DNA of 64,000 nucleotides from contig NZ_AZSJ01000007.1 in NCBI RefSeq assembly GCF_000516555.1, positions 979,836 to 1,043,835 of the forward strand, given 5' to 3'. Below the pieces are notes generated by a model. It saw only the letters and a program-made list of their open reading frames with translations. It was not told the DNA's origin and made no database searches. Position numbers and translations under genes: made by a program. The stretch is from Afipia sp. P52-10. Its GTDB lineage: Bacteria; Pseudomonadota; Alphaproteobacteria; Rhizobiales; Xanthobacteraceae. Shown here in pieces: positions 44,291-53,569 of the stretch (position 1 is its first letter; the number at the start of each line of letters is the position of its first letter).

Positions 44291-45342
44291 CCTATCTGAC
44301 CAAGCCGAAGTTCCACCATCCCTCGCTGCCGACCAACAAGCTCGGCTTCACCCGCCGCGATTACGAGGCATCGACATCGACGCTGTGCGCCGGTTGCGGC
44401 CATGACTCGATCTCGGCCGCCATTATCGAAGCCTGCTTCGAGCTGTCGATCGAGCCGCATCGCGTGGCGAAGATTTCCGGCATCGGCTGCTCGTCGAAGA
44501 CGCCGGACTACTTCCTCGGCCAGTCGCACGGCTTCAACTCCGTCCATGGCCGCATGCCATCGGTGCTGACCGGCGCCAACCTCGCCAATCGCGACCTGAT
44601 CTATCTCGGCGTCTCGGGCGATGGCGACTCCGCCTCGATCGGCTTCGGCCAGTTCGGTCATGCGATGCGCCGCGGCGTCAACATGACCTACATCGTCGAG
44701 AACAACGGCGTATACGGACTGACCAAGGGGCAGTTCTCGGCCACCGCCGATCGCGGCTCGAAATCCAAGAAGGGCGTGCTGAACAGCGATTCCTCGATCG
44801 ACCTCGTCGCCATTGCCCTGCAGCTCGGCGCGACGTTCGTCGCCCGTAGCTTCTCCGGCGACAAGACGCAGCTGGTGCCGCTGATCAAGGCAGCGATCCA
44901 GCATCAGGGCGCCTCGTTCATCGACGTGATCTCGCCCTGCATCGCGTTCAACAACCATGCCGGCTCGACCAAGAGCTTCGACTATGTGCGCGAGCATAAC
45001 GAGGCGGTCAACGCGCTCGACATCATGATCGGCCGGGCCGCCATCACGGTCGATTACGAGCCGGGCAAGACCGTCAGCGTGCAACAGCACGACGGCTCGA
45101 CGCTCCGCCTGCGCAAGCTCAACGACGATTATGATCCGACCGATCGCCTCGCTGCCCAGAACTTCCTGCAGCGCCATGCTGCCAAGGGCGAAGTGGTGAC
45201 CGGGCTCCTGTACATCGAGCCCGATGCGGACGACTTGCATGCGAGCTTCGACACCGTCAAGACGCCGCTGAATCAGCTCAATACCAAAGACCTGTGCCCA
45301 GGGCAGAGCGAGCTCGACAGGCTCAACGCCACCTTGCGGTAA
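44287..45342 (+). CDS. korB: 2-oxoacid:ferredoxin oxidoreductase beta subunit
   Basis: A 351-residue thiamine-diphosphate subunit. LCAGCGHDSIS near 35 and GIGCSSKTPDYFLGQSHGFNSVHGR (Cys about 68) supply Fe-S and cofactor ligands. The ThDP/Mg motif GVSGDGDSASIGFGQFGHA...NMTYIVENNGVYGLTKGQ is at 108-148. Together with KorA it would convert 2-oxoglutarate and CoA to succinyl-CoA, CO2 and reduced ferredoxin. Last gene of the three-gene operon; a hairpin follows. Confidence 0.93.
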   Translation: MTYLTKPKFHHPSLPTNKLGFTRRDYEASTSTLCAGCGHDSISAAIIEACFELSIEPHRVAKISGIGCSSKTPDYFLGQSHGFNSVHGRMPSVLTGANLANRDLIYLGVSGDGDSASIGFGQFGHAMRRGVNMTYIVENNGVYGLTKGQFSATADRGSKSKKGVLNSDSSIDLVAIALQLGATFVARSFSGDKTQLVPLIKAAIQHQGASFIDVISPCIAFNNHAGSTKSFDYVREHNEAVNALDIMIGRAAITVDYEPGKTVSVQQHDGSTLRLRKLNDDYDPTDRLAAQNFLQRHAAKGEVVTGLLYIEPDADDLHASFDTVKTPLNQLNTKDLCPGQSELDRLNATLR

Positions 45343-45361
45343 ACGACCGTGCGAAACAAGA

Positions 45362-45386
45362 CGGCCGCGATTCACGATCGCGGCCG
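45362..45386 (+). terminator. Terminator-like hairpin after korB
   Basis: A 10-bp stem CGGCCGCGAT / ATCGCGGCCG with a five-base loop, 20 bp after the korB stop, followed by CTTCTC, a weak pyrimidine tail. Confidence 0.55.
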
Positions 45387-45419
45387 CTTCTCATGTGTCG
45401 ATGATCTTTTATCGATAGA

Positions 45420-45755
45420 TCACTGGTTGGCGCACGCGCGCGAATAGGCCGCCCGCTCATTGGGGCCAAGCCCCATCGCGGCTCCCTCGTCGATACACCG
45501 GCTGATGCGCTGCTTGAACGACGAGCGCCGTGGCAGCGCCGCTCGCGGCGGCGGCGGTATCTCGTCCATTTGTGGCACCCGCGGCACCTCGATCCGCGGA
45601 GGGGGTGGTGGCGGCGGTGGTGCCGGCGGCAGGATGACCGGCGGAGGTGACGAGAGGTCCTGCGCTTGTGCCGGTAACATCGTCAAAGCACCGCTTGCCG
45701 CACCAGCGACGGCAAGACCGGTCAGGAATGCAGCAATCCTCGTCATCAGCTTCAT
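45420..45755 (-). CDS. Small proline-rich exported protein, hypothetical
   Basis: A 111-residue protein. A signal peptide (MKLMTRIAAFLTGLAVAGAASG... ending AQAQD) is followed by a poly-proline stretch (about 40-52) and a short charged C-terminal domain with two cysteines (ISRCIDEGAAMGLGPNERAAYSRACANQ). It is probably periplasmic. No function recognised. Downstream of the rluA-like gene on the same strand, with 53 bp between. Confidence 0.75.
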   Translation of the reverse strand: MKLMTRIAAFLTGLAVAGAASGALTMLPAQAQDLSSPPPVILPPAPPPPPPPPRIEVPRVPQMDEIPPPPRAALPRRSSFKQRISRCIDEGAAMGLGPNERAAYSRACANQ

Positions 45756-45808
45756 ATCGTCATTGACTTGAGCCCAGACAAGGACGGCAACGCTTCCCTA
45801 TTCCTTGC

Positions 45809-47044
45809 CTACTCCTCAGGCGCGTCTTCGATCGGGTCGAACCGGGCTGCATCGAGCCCGAGCAAATTCCACGACTGCTGCATGTGCTGCGGCAGCGGCG
45901 CGGTCGCGTCGATGACCCCGCCCCTCGGATGCGGAATCACGATCCGCCGCGCCAGCAGATGCAGCCGGTTCTGAATCCCACCCGGCAGCTTCCAGTTCTC
46001 GATATCGAAGTACTTCGGATCTCCAATAATCGGATGGCCGATATGTTCCATATGCGCGCGGAGCTGGTGGGTGCGGCCCGTCACCGGCTTGAGCGAGACC
46101 CAGGCAAGCGTCTGTGCGGAGGTCTCCACGACTGCATAATAGGTCACCGCGTGGCTCGCCCCCTCATCGCCATGCTCGGCGATCCGCATGAAGGAATCGT
46201 CCTCGCGCTCTTCTTTGGCGAGATAGGTCGAGATGCGTCCCTGCTTCGGCTTCGGAACGCCGGCGACGATCGCCCAGTAAATCTTGCGTGCCGACCGCGA
46301 CCGAAACGCGCCGGTCAACATCGAAGCCGCAAACCGCGTCTTGGCCACCAACAGGCAGCCGGCCGTTTCCTTGTCGAGGCGATGCACCAGACGCGGCTTC
46401 TGCCCCTTTGAATCGCGCATGACTTCCAGCATGCGGTCCACATGATGCGTGGTGCCGGACCCTCCCTGCACGGCCAACCCGGCGGGCTTGTTCAGCACGA
46501 GCACATCATCGTCTTCAAACAGGGTCATATCTTTCAACGTCGCGAGCGTCTTCTCATCCGCTTCGCTGAGACCTGAGGATTTCTTCGGCGCTTCGAGATG
46601 CAACGGAGGCACCCGGATGCTCTGGCCAGCCTTCAGGCGGTCCTTGCTATCGGCGCGTTTGCCGTCGACGCGCAGTTCGCCTTTGCGAACGATGCGCTGG
46701 ATATGCGAGTAGCTCAGCCCGGGGAAGCGGGCTTCGAGAAAACGATCGACGCGCATGTCGGCCTCGTCACCCGTTACCGTAACGGTCTGTACCTTGGTCG
46801 GCAGCAGGGCCGGATGTGCCGCGCGTTTCTCCGGCGGCTCGCGCATAGGCTTGTCAGGTCGCGGGGCGACCCGTTTGCGCTCCACAGCGTCTCCAGCAAA
46901 ACGTTCTCGTGGCGCGTCAGGGCGACGGCGCGGCTCCTGCCCCCGGCTCGCCTCGCGCGGACGATCGCTGGCCGGTCGTTTGACACGGCGCTGCAGTTTC
47001 TGCTTGGGAGCGCCGCGCTTCGGCCCTCTGTCGCGACGGCTCAT
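45809..47044 (-). CDS. RluA-family 23S rRNA pseudouridine synthase with basic N-terminal extension
   Basis: A 411-residue enzyme. The first 90 residues are highly basic and low in complexity (SRRDRGPKRGAPKQKLQRR and more), likely disordered and RNA-binding. Then comes an S4 domain (VDRFLEARFPGLSYSHIQRIVRKGELRVDGKRA). The catalytic domain has the Asp of HRLDKETAGCLLVAK at about 221. RluC/RluD type; the exact rRNA site is not set. The start at 47044 overlaps the rarA stop (ATGA), so it is translationally coupled to rarA. Confidence 0.88.
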   Translation of the reverse strand: MSRRDRGPKRGAPKQKLQRRVKRPASDRPREASRGQEPRRRPDAPRERFAGDAVERKRVAPRPDKPMREPPEKRAAHPALLPTKVQTVTVTGDEADMRVDRFLEARFPGLSYSHIQRIVRKGELRVDGKRADSKDRLKAGQSIRVPPLHLEAPKKSSGLSEADEKTLATLKDMTLFEDDDVLVLNKPAGLAVQGGSGTTHHVDRMLEVMRDSKGQKPRLVHRLDKETAGCLLVAKTRFAASMLTGAFRSRSARKIYWAIVAGVPKPKQGRISTYLAKEEREDDSFMRIAEHGDEGASHAVTYYAVVETSAQTLAWVSLKPVTGRTHQLRAHMEHIGHPIIGDPKYFDIENWKLPGGIQNRLHLLARRIVIPHPRGGVIDATAPLPQHMQQSWNLLGLDAARFDPIEDAPEE

Positions 47045-48384
47045 GATGTCTTCCCGCTGCGCAGTCTGGCCCAATAGTCCAGCCGCTTCCTGATTTCGCG
47101 TTCGAATCCCCGTTCCGGCGGATCATAAAAGGTCTGACGTCCGAGTGCTTCGGGGAAGTAGTCCTGCCCCGAGAACCCCTCCGGCGTATCGTGGTCGTAG
47201 GCGTAACCGGCGCCGTAGCCTTCCGACTGCATCAGCCGGGTCGGCGCGTTCAGAATATGCTTCGGCGGCAACAACGAGCCGTTGTCCTTCGCCACGCGCT
47301 TTGCGGCGCCGAACGCCATATACGCCGCATTCGATTTCGGCGCCGTTGCAACGTAGATCACGGCCTGCGCAATCGCCAACTCGCCTTCCGGAGAGCCGAG
47401 AAAGTCGTAGGCGTCCTTGGCAGCGTTGGCGACAACCAACGCCTGAGGATCGGCAAGGCCGATATCTTCGACGGCCATGCGCACGATCCGCCGCGCGAGG
47501 AATAGCGGGTCTTCGCCCGCGTCCAGCATCCGCGCCAGATAATACAGCGCTGCATCCGGATCGGAGCCACGCACCGACTTATGCAGCGCCGAGATCAGAT
47601 TGTAATGCCCATCGGCAGACTTGTCGTAAATCGGTGCGCGCCGTTGTAGCACACCCTGCAACTGTTCCGCATTGAAGACCTCGCCCGTCCGCGCCGCCCG
47701 CCAGACCTCCTCGACCAGCGTCAGCGCCGCACGACCATCGCCATCCGCCATGCGGACCAGCGACGCCCGCGCCTCGTGATCCAGCGGCAGCTTGCGGCCC
47801 TCTACCTCCTCCGCCCGCGCGAACAGCTTCTCGACCGCCGCCTCGTCCAGCGACTGGAAGACCAAGACGCGAGCACGCGACAGAAGAGCGGCATTCAATT
47901 CGAACGACGGATTCTCGGTGGTCGCTCCGACCAGCACCACCGTTCCGTCTTCCATCACCGGCAAGAATGAATCCTGCTGCGCGCGATTGAAACGGTGCAC
48001 CTCGTCGACGAACAGCAGTGTTCCCTTGCCCATTTCCCGGCGGGCGCGCGCGGCCTCGAACGCCTTCTTGAGATCGGCGACGCCGGAAAACACTGCTGAT
48101 ATCTGCTCGAACTCCAGTTCGGTTGCGTCCGCCAGAAGCCTTGCCACCGTGGTCTTGCCCGTGCCCGGCGGTCCCCAGAAGATCAACGAGCCAAGCGAGC
48201 GTGTTTCCAACATGCGCGTCAGGGCGCCGTCGGGCCCCAGAATCCGGTCCTGCCCGACCACTTCCCCCAGGGTGCGCGGGCGCAGCCGGTCGGCGAGCGG
48301 ACGCGGTGCATCCTGTTCGAGCCCGGCGGCCGCAAACAGCGATTGCCCCTTCTGCTCGGTCCCCTGTTTGCGCTTCGCGTTCAT
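47041..48384 (-). CDS. rarA: Replication-associated recombination protein A (MgsA/RarA) AAA+ ATPase
   Basis: A 447-residue AAA+ protein of the clamp-loader clade. Walker A GPPGTGKTT is at 71-79, Walker B LLFVDEVHRFN near 124, and sensor GATTENPSFELN follows. The C-terminal half (YDKSADGHYNLISALHKSVRGSDPDAALYYLARML) is specific to RarA/MgsA/WRNIP1. It acts at stalled replication forks. It starts MNAKRKQGTEQKGQSLF and is followed with a four-base overlap by the pseudouridine synthase gene. Confidence 0.96.
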   Translation of the reverse strand: MNAKRKQGTEQKGQSLFAAAGLEQDAPRPLADRLRPRTLGEVVGQDRILGPDGALTRMLETRSLGSLIFWGPPGTGKTTVARLLADATELEFEQISAVFSGVADLKKAFEAARARREMGKGTLLFVDEVHRFNRAQQDSFLPVMEDGTVVLVGATTENPSFELNAALLSRARVLVFQSLDEAAVEKLFARAEEVEGRKLPLDHEARASLVRMADGDGRAALTLVEEVWRAARTGEVFNAEQLQGVLQRRAPIYDKSADGHYNLISALHKSVRGSDPDAALYYLARMLDAGEDPLFLARRIVRMAVEDIGLADPQALVVANAAKDAYDFLGSPEGELAIAQAVIYVATAPKSNAAYMAFGAAKRVAKDNGSLLPPKHILNAPTRLMQSEGYGAGYAYDHDTPEGFSGQDYFPEALGRQTFYDPPERGFEREIRKRLDYWARLRSGKTS

Positions 48385-48441
48385 GAACGTCGTTTTCCCA
48401 AACGCGTGAAGGAGGGCCGCGCAGGCTCCTTGTCCAGCGGA

Positions 48442-49842
48442 CTATCGCGCGAGACGCACCGAAAGCTGCTGACCGCCACGCAAAACGTTGATCTCCCAGA
48501 ACCGCTTCGTGTCGCGCGCCGCGCGCTCGAGGTCCGCAGTCTTGGTCACCTTCTGGTTGTTGACCGAGAGGATGACGTCTCCCTTCTGAAAACCGACGCT
48601 CTGTGCTGCTCCGTCGTCGTCGAGGCCGACGATCACGACGCCTTCGATGTTCGAATCGAGCCGCAGTTCGTCGGCAACCGCCGGCGAGATGTTCGACACC
48701 CGCGCGCCTTGGAATGGCGATTGCGTCTTGATGACGATCTCGTCGCGGCCGGTGTCGGGCGCGACTTCGAGCGCCACGGAGAGCCGCTGTGGCTTGCCCG
48801 CACGCATGATGTCGATCGTCGCGGTACCGCCAAGCGGCCGCGTGGCGAAGCGATAATCGAACGCGTTGGGATCGTCGACCGTCTGTCCATCAATCGCCGT
48901 GATCAAATCGCTGAGCCGGAGTCCGGCACGCGCTGCCGGGCTGGTCGGCGTTACATTGGTGACGAGCGCGCCGGATGGGCGCTTCAGGCCAATCGACTCG
49001 GCAATCTCCGGCGTCACCGCCTGCAACTTGGCGCCGAGCCACGGCCGCCGCACGGCAGTCCCGCCACCCTTGGCCGATGCCACGACCACGCGAACCATGT
49101 TGGTCGGAATCGCAAAGCCGATGCCTTGCGAACCGCCCGAACGCGAGAAGATCGCGGTGTTGATGCCGACCAGCTTACCTGTCAGATCGACCAGCGCGCC
49201 GCCTGAGTTGCCGGGATTGATCGCCGCGTCGGTCTGGATGAAGAATTGATAGTCGGTGATGCCAACCTGGGTCCGCGCCAGCGCCGAGACGATGCCGTGC
49301 GTCACGGTCTGACCGACACCGAATGGATTTCCGATCGCCAACACCACGTCGCCGACGAGAAGCTCGTCGGAGTTCGACAGCTCCATGGCCGGAAATCGCT
49401 CGCCGGGAGCCTTGAGCCGGAGCACGGCAAGATCGGTGCGGCTATCCTTCAGGACGATCTCGGCCTCGAACTCGCGTTTGTCGGCGAGCGAGACCTTGAC
49501 CTGATCCGCCCCCTCGATGACGTGATTGTTGGTGACCACGAGCCCCGACGTGTCGACGATCACGCCCGAGCCGAGCGAGCGCTGCATCTGCTCCGGCGAC
49601 TGGTTTCCCGGAATACCGAAGAAGCGGCGGAAGATCGGGTCGTCCAGCAGCGGGTTGCGGTTCTGCACCATCTTCGCCGCATAGACGTTCACGACTGCGG
49701 GTGTCGTCCGCTGCACGATCGGCGCAAAGGAAAGCTTCAGTTCGCTCGGAGAGGTCGGAACGCGCCGATCCTGCGCGAGCGCTGGAAAGAAGCTCGAAAC
49801 AAGTACGATCGTCGCGATCAACAGACGCGATGCGAGAGGCAT
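48442..49842 (-). CDS. Do-like (DegP/DegQ/HtrA) periplasmic serine protease
   Basis: A 466-residue protease. Signal peptide about 1-24 (ending ALAQD). Catalytic triad His107 (VVTNNHVIEG), Asp137 (SRTDLAVLR) and Ser213 (NPGNSGGAL). Two PDZ-like domains follow (about 270-350, ending near AGLRLSDLITAIDG, and about 370-460 near SVGFQKGDVILSVNN). It degrades or refolds damaged envelope proteins. It lies 57 bp upstream of rarA on the same strand. Confidence 0.95.
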   Translation of the reverse strand: MPLASRLLIATIVLVSSFFPALAQDRRVPTSPSELKLSFAPIVQRTTPAVVNVYAAKMVQNRNPLLDDPIFRRFFGIPGNQSPEQMQRSLGSGVIVDTSGLVVTNNHVIEGADQVKVSLADKREFEAEIVLKDSRTDLAVLRLKAPGERFPAMELSNSDELLVGDVVLAIGNPFGVGQTVTHGIVSALARTQVGITDYQFFIQTDAAINPGNSGGALVDLTGKLVGINTAIFSRSGGSQGIGFAIPTNMVRVVVASAKGGGTAVRRPWLGAKLQAVTPEIAESIGLKRPSGALVTNVTPTSPAARAGLRLSDLITAIDGQTVDDPNAFDYRFATRPLGGTATIDIMRAGKPQRLSVALEVAPDTGRDEIVIKTQSPFQGARVSNISPAVADELRLDSNIEGVVIVGLDDDGAAQSVGFQKGDVILSVNNQKVTKTADLERAARDTKRFWEINVLRGGQQLSVRLAR

Positions 49843-49928
49843 AGAGGGAATCTCCGGAGCAGGCCTTATCGCCCCAGATATAGCCGCCGAAAGCCCCTAT
49901 TTGAAGGCAAAAGGAACGATTTCGTCCG

Positions 49929-50756
49929 CTATTCCAGCGGCTTGAGCGTTCGCAGGAACGCCACAATGGCATCCAGGTCCTGCGGCGAAATCCTTGCATA
50001 CGCCGCAAAGGCCATGGGCGGCTTCAGCTTCCGGCCATCGCGGGAGACCCCTTGCGTGATCGCCCGCTTGATCTCGTCGTCGGTCCAGTTGCCGAGCCCT
50101 GCGTCGGAATGAGCGGTGATGTTGGACGAACGCGATTCGCCCCAGGGGCCCGCGAAGATGCGCCCACCCTTCCCGGCAGCCGTCCCATAGTCGTGCCCGT
50201 CCTTCCCCATCAGCGTGTGGCACTCCAGGCAATGGCCGAGGGTCACCAGATACATGCCGCGTTTTGCAGGCACTTGCAGATCGGCCTCACGGAAGGCCTT
50301 ATTCGCGAACGGGGCTTCTTGATGCGCGAACGGCTGCCGATAGTCCGCTGACGGCAGTTCGTTGCGCACCGGCTGAACCGAACGGAGATAGCCAACCACG
50401 GCGTTGAGATCGCCGAGCGTCAAAGCCTTGTAGAATGCAACTGGCATGATCGGCGCCACAGGTACCTTGCTCGGGCGGATGCCGGTGGTCAGGAACGATC
50501 TCAGCTCCGCCTCGCTCCATGCACCGATCCCCGTCTCCCGATCCGGCGTGATGTTCGATGCATAAACCTTAAATGCCGGCGTATCGAACAAGCGCCCGCC
50601 CGCCAGGGCTTTGGAGAGGACCGGACCATTCGCATCGACAGGCGTATGGCAGTTGGCGCAAGCCATCACACCGTTGACGAGATAGGCTCCGCGCTCCAGC
50701 GGTGTCTGCGCAGCGCCGTCGTCGGCAGTTGCCGCGCCAAGCGCCCCCATCAGCAC
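49929..50756 (-). CDS. Dihaem cytochrome c, N-terminus uncertain
   Basis: A 275-residue protein with two c-type haem sites: Cys33-x-x-Cys36-His37 (MACANCHTP) and Cys176-x-x-Cys179-His180 (HCLECHTL). Two homologous domains suit the dihaem subunits of membrane-bound alcohol or aldehyde dehydrogenases and similar cytochromes. No dehydrogenase gene adjoins it. The start has a problem: the frame is closed just upstream, so only a stub of a signal peptide is encoded, with no positive N-region. Either an upstream frameshift has damaged it, or a GTG at about 50762 is used. Confidence 0.8.
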   Translation of the reverse strand: MLMGALGAATADDGAAQTPLERGAYLVNGVMACANCHTPVDANGPVLSKALAGGRLFDTPAFKVYASNITPDRETGIGAWSEAELRSFLTTGIRPSKVPVAPIMPVAFYKALTLGDLNAVVGYLRSVQPVRNELPSADYRQPFAHQEAPFANKAFREADLQVPAKRGMYLVTLGHCLECHTLMGKDGHDYGTAAGKGGRIFAGPWGESRSSNITAHSDAGLGNWTDDEIKRAITQGVSRDGRKLKPPMAFAAYARISPQDLDAIVAFLRTLKPLE

Positions 50757-50906
50757 CGCAGCCGCAAGCTCCCCCGAGTGTCATAAGCCCGGAAAGTGAA
50801 ACAGAGAACGCAGCCTCCTCCAAGGCAAAAGCCGGCTCGGATGGACCAGCGCGGCATCTCAATGCGCGCAGCTTTTACGGCGTGAAGCGCGATTGTCTCT
50901 GAACCA

Positions 50907-51701
50907 TCACGCGATGGTTCGTACGACCCCGCCATCGACGCGAAGCGCTGCTCCGTTCGTCGCCGAGGCCTGCTTCGAGCATACATAGACAACCATGTTC
51001 GCCACCTCATCAACCGTCGCGAAGCGTTGTAAAAGCGACGTCGGGCGATTTTCCTTGACGAACGCAGCTGCTGCCTGCTCCGCGGTTTGTCCCGTCTGCT
51101 TGGCAATGGATGCAACGAATTCTTCGGCACCTTCCGACAGCGTCGGCCCCGGCAGCACCGCATTGACCGTCACGCCGGTACCGGCGGTGAGTTCGGCCAG
51201 CCCGCGCGATACGCCAAGCTGCGCCGTCTTCGTGACGCCGTAGTGGATCATGTCGGGGGGAATGTTCAGCGCGGACTCCGACGAGATGAAGACGATCCGC
51301 CCCCAATTCCGCTGCAGCATGCCCTTCAGATAAGCGCGCGACAGGCGCACGCCTGACATCAGGTTGGCGGCGAAGAAGGCCTCCCAATCGTCGTCGGTCG
51401 TATCGAAGAAATCCTTCAGGGAAAATATGCCGGCATTGTTGACCAGGATATCGACGTCGGGAATTGCTGCAGGCAGCCGTGCGCATCCGTCTGCCGTGGA
51501 GAGATCCGCCGCGATACCGCGCAGCCTGGCAGCGGGTATCGCTTGCGAAATCGACGCCATCGCCTTGTCGACGTTGGCCTGGACACGACCGGTCACAACA
51601 ACCTCCGCCCCTGTCCGCGCAAGCCCTGTCGCGATCGCGCGGCCGATCCCGGTGGTGGAGCCCGTCACCAACGCCGTCAGTCCCGAAAGATCGATGTTCA
51701 T
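50907..51701 (-). CDS. SDR-family oxidoreductase
   Basis: A 264-residue short-chain dehydrogenase. Cofactor loop TGSTTGIGRAIA at 13-24, NNAG at 88-91, catalytic Ser (SSESALN, about 141-143), Tyr154 and Lys158 (IHYGVTKTA). GAEVVVTGR places an Arg after beta-2, favouring NADP. Substrate not readable. GAGGAG precedes the ATG at 51701; the open frame to 52004 upstream is not protein-like. It sits between the cytochrome gene and rplQ on the same strand. Confidence 0.9.
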   Translation of the reverse strand: MNIDLSGLTALVTGSTTGIGRAIATGLARTGAEVVVTGRVQANVDKAMASISQAIPAARLRGIAADLSTADGCARLPAAIPDVDILVNNAGIFSLKDFFDTTDDDWEAFFAANLMSGVRLSRAYLKGMLQRNWGRIVFISSESALNIPPDMIHYGVTKTAQLGVSRGLAELTAGTGVTVNAVLPGPTLSEGAEEFVASIAKQTGQTAEQAAAAFVKENRPTSLLQRFATVDEVANMVVYVCSKQASATNGAALRVDGGVVRTIA

Positions 51702-51876
51702 ACGCGGCTCCTCTCTTTCGGCCCGCTCGATCTGGGGCAGCTTGGCTGACTCAGACAGTCGCATATGCGAAAGGCGTGATCGGTCCATTGATGCGGACAA
51801 GGTCCGGATCATCGCCTGATATCGGCAGTCGCGCTTCGTTCCGCAACCGTGGACCGCTGAATGCGAGACGCCCAAG

Positions 51877-51908
51877 AAAAAAGGCGACGCCGGAAGCGCC
51901 GCCTTTTT
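51877..51908 (-). terminator. Terminator of the ribosomal/rpoA operon
   Basis: On the minus strand AAAAAGGCGGCGC pairs with GCGTCGCCTTTTTT (one mismatch) around a short loop, and a T-run follows. It lies 20-50 bp after the rplQ stop, so it ends the long ribosomal transcript. Confidence 0.85.
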
Positions 51909-51930
51909 AAATCCACTCATTGAAGCAACG

Positions 51931-52347
51931 TTACGCCGCTTCCGAAGCCTTTTCCTGCACCGGGCCCGAATCCTGCCCCTTCGCGCTCTCGTCGCGATCG
52001 ACAAACTCGATCACGGCCATCGGCGCGTTGTCGCCGTAACGGAAGCCAGCCTTGATGATGCGGGTGTAGCCGCCCTGGCGATCCTTGTACCGGGTCGCGA
52101 GCACGTCGAAGAGCTTCTTGACCATCGCCTGATCGCGCAGCTCGCCGATCGCCTGACGGCGCAGAGCGAGGCCGCCGCGCTTGCCGAGCGTCACCAGCTT
52201 CTCGACGATCGGACGCAGTTCCTTCGCCTTCGGCAGCGTCGTGACGATCTGCTCGTGCTTGATGAGGGCCGCCGCCATGTTAGCGAACATCGCCCGGCGA
52301 TGCTCTGCCGTGCGGTTGAGCTTACGATGGACCTTGCCGTGACGCAT
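51931..52347 (-). CDS. rplQ: 50S ribosomal protein L17
   Basis: A 138-residue L17: [28 protein letters not shown] at the start and [17 protein letters not shown] near the end. Acidic tail ending KASEAA. Last gene of the alpha-type operon, 118 bp after rpoA. Confidence 0.97.
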   Translation of the reverse strand: MRHGKVHRKLNRTAEHRRAMFANMAAALIKHEQIVTTLPKAKELRPIVEKLVTLGKRGGLALRRQAIGELRDQAMVKKLFDVLATRYKDRQGGYTRIIKAGFRYGDNAPMAVIEFVDRDESAKGQDSGPVQEKASEAA

Positions 52348-52465
52348 AGTTCTGTTCCTTCAAGTTCTCAGCGTCGCGACGGCCTGTCGGACATGCTGCT
52401 CAGGTGGGCTGCCTGCGTTCGCCCGGATGAATGGCCGGAGACGATCCGGCCATAGCGAAGTGTGA

Positions 52466-53494
52466 TCAATAATGATCTTCGAAGCGCTTGGCCAGCTCGT
52501 CGATGTTCTCCGGCGGCCATCCGGGCACTTCCATGCCGAGGTGCAGGCCCATCTGGGCGAGCACTTCCTTGATTTCGTTCAGCGACTTGCGGCCGAAGTT
52601 CGGGGTACGGAGCATTTCCGCTTCCGACTTCTGCACCAGGTCGCCGATATAGACGATGTTGTCGTTCTTCAAGCAGTTTGCCGAACGCACCGACAGCTCG
52701 AGCTCGTCCACCTTCTTGAGGAAGGCCGGGTTGAAGGCGAGGTCCGGAATGACCTCCTGTGCGACTTCCTTGCGCGGCTCTTCGAAGTTGACGAACACGT
52801 TGAGCTGGTCCTGCAGAATACGCGCGGCATAAGCCAGCGCATCCTCAGGCGTCACAGCGCCGTTGGTTTCAACCGTCAGCGTCAGCTTGTCGTAGTCGAG
52901 GATCTGGCCTTCACGGGTGTTCTCGACCTTGTAGGACACCTTCTTGACCGGGGAGAACAGGCTGTCGACCGGGATCAGGCCGATCGGCGCATCCTCGGGC
53001 CGATTGCGCTCGGCGGCGACATAGCCCTTGCCGGTGTTGACCGTGAACTCCATGCGAATCTCAGCGCCCTCGTCGAGGGTGCAGAGCTGCAGCTCGGGGT
53101 TCAGCACGGTGACGTCGCCGACGGTCTGGATGTCGCCTGCGGTGACGACGCCCGGCCCCTGCTTCTTCACGACCATGCGCTTCGGGCCTTCGCCCTGCAT
53201 CTTGATCGAGATGTCCTTGATGTTCAGCACGATGTCGGTCACGTCCTCACGAACGCCCGCGATCGACGAGAATTCGTGCAGCACGCCGTCAATGTGCACC
53301 GACTGCACCGCCGCGCCCTGCAGCGACGAAAGCAGGATGCGACGCAGCGCGTTGCCGAGCGTCTGGCCGAAGCCACGCTCGAGCGGCTCTGCAACCATGG
53401 TTGCAACACGCGTCGGGTCGGAGCCCGGCGTGACGTGCAGCTTGTTCGGACGGATCAGCTCTTGCCAGTTCTTCTGGATCGTCACTCTAATCAC
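52466..53494 (-). CDS. rpoA: RNA polymerase alpha subunit
   Basis: A 342-residue alpha subunit. The N-terminal dimerisation domain has [19 protein letters not shown] and [13 protein letters not shown]. The C-terminal domain begins near 245 ([37 protein letters not shown]). The start needs care: relatives begin with an ATG, but here that ATG (53496-53498) runs into TAG after three codons. Translation probably starts at GTG 53494 (I-R-V-T-I-Q-K-N-W) or GTG 53485 (T-I-Q-K-N-W). Confidence 0.97.
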   Translation of the reverse strand: MIRVTIQKNWQELIRPNKLHVTPGSDPTRVATMVAEPLERGFGQTLGNALRRILLSSLQGAAVQSVHIDGVLHEFSSIAGVREDVTDIVLNIKDISIKMQGEGPKRMVVKKQGPGVVTAGDIQTVGDVTVLNPELQLCTLDEGAEIRMEFTVNTGKGYVAAERNRPEDAPIGLIPVDSLFSPVKKVSYKVENTREGQILDYDKLTLTVETNGAVTPEDALAYAARILQDQLNVFVNFEEPRKEVAQEVIPDLAFNPAFLKKVDELELSVRSANCLKNDNIVYIGDLVQKSEAEMLRTPNFGRKSLNEIKEVLAQMGLHLGMEVPGWPPENIDELAKRFEDHY

Positions 53495-53569
53495 CCATCA
53501 CGTTGGAGACTGCGGACCAGCCCGCTCAACACACGTGGAAACGCGGGCCAATCGGCCCGCGCAGAAACA

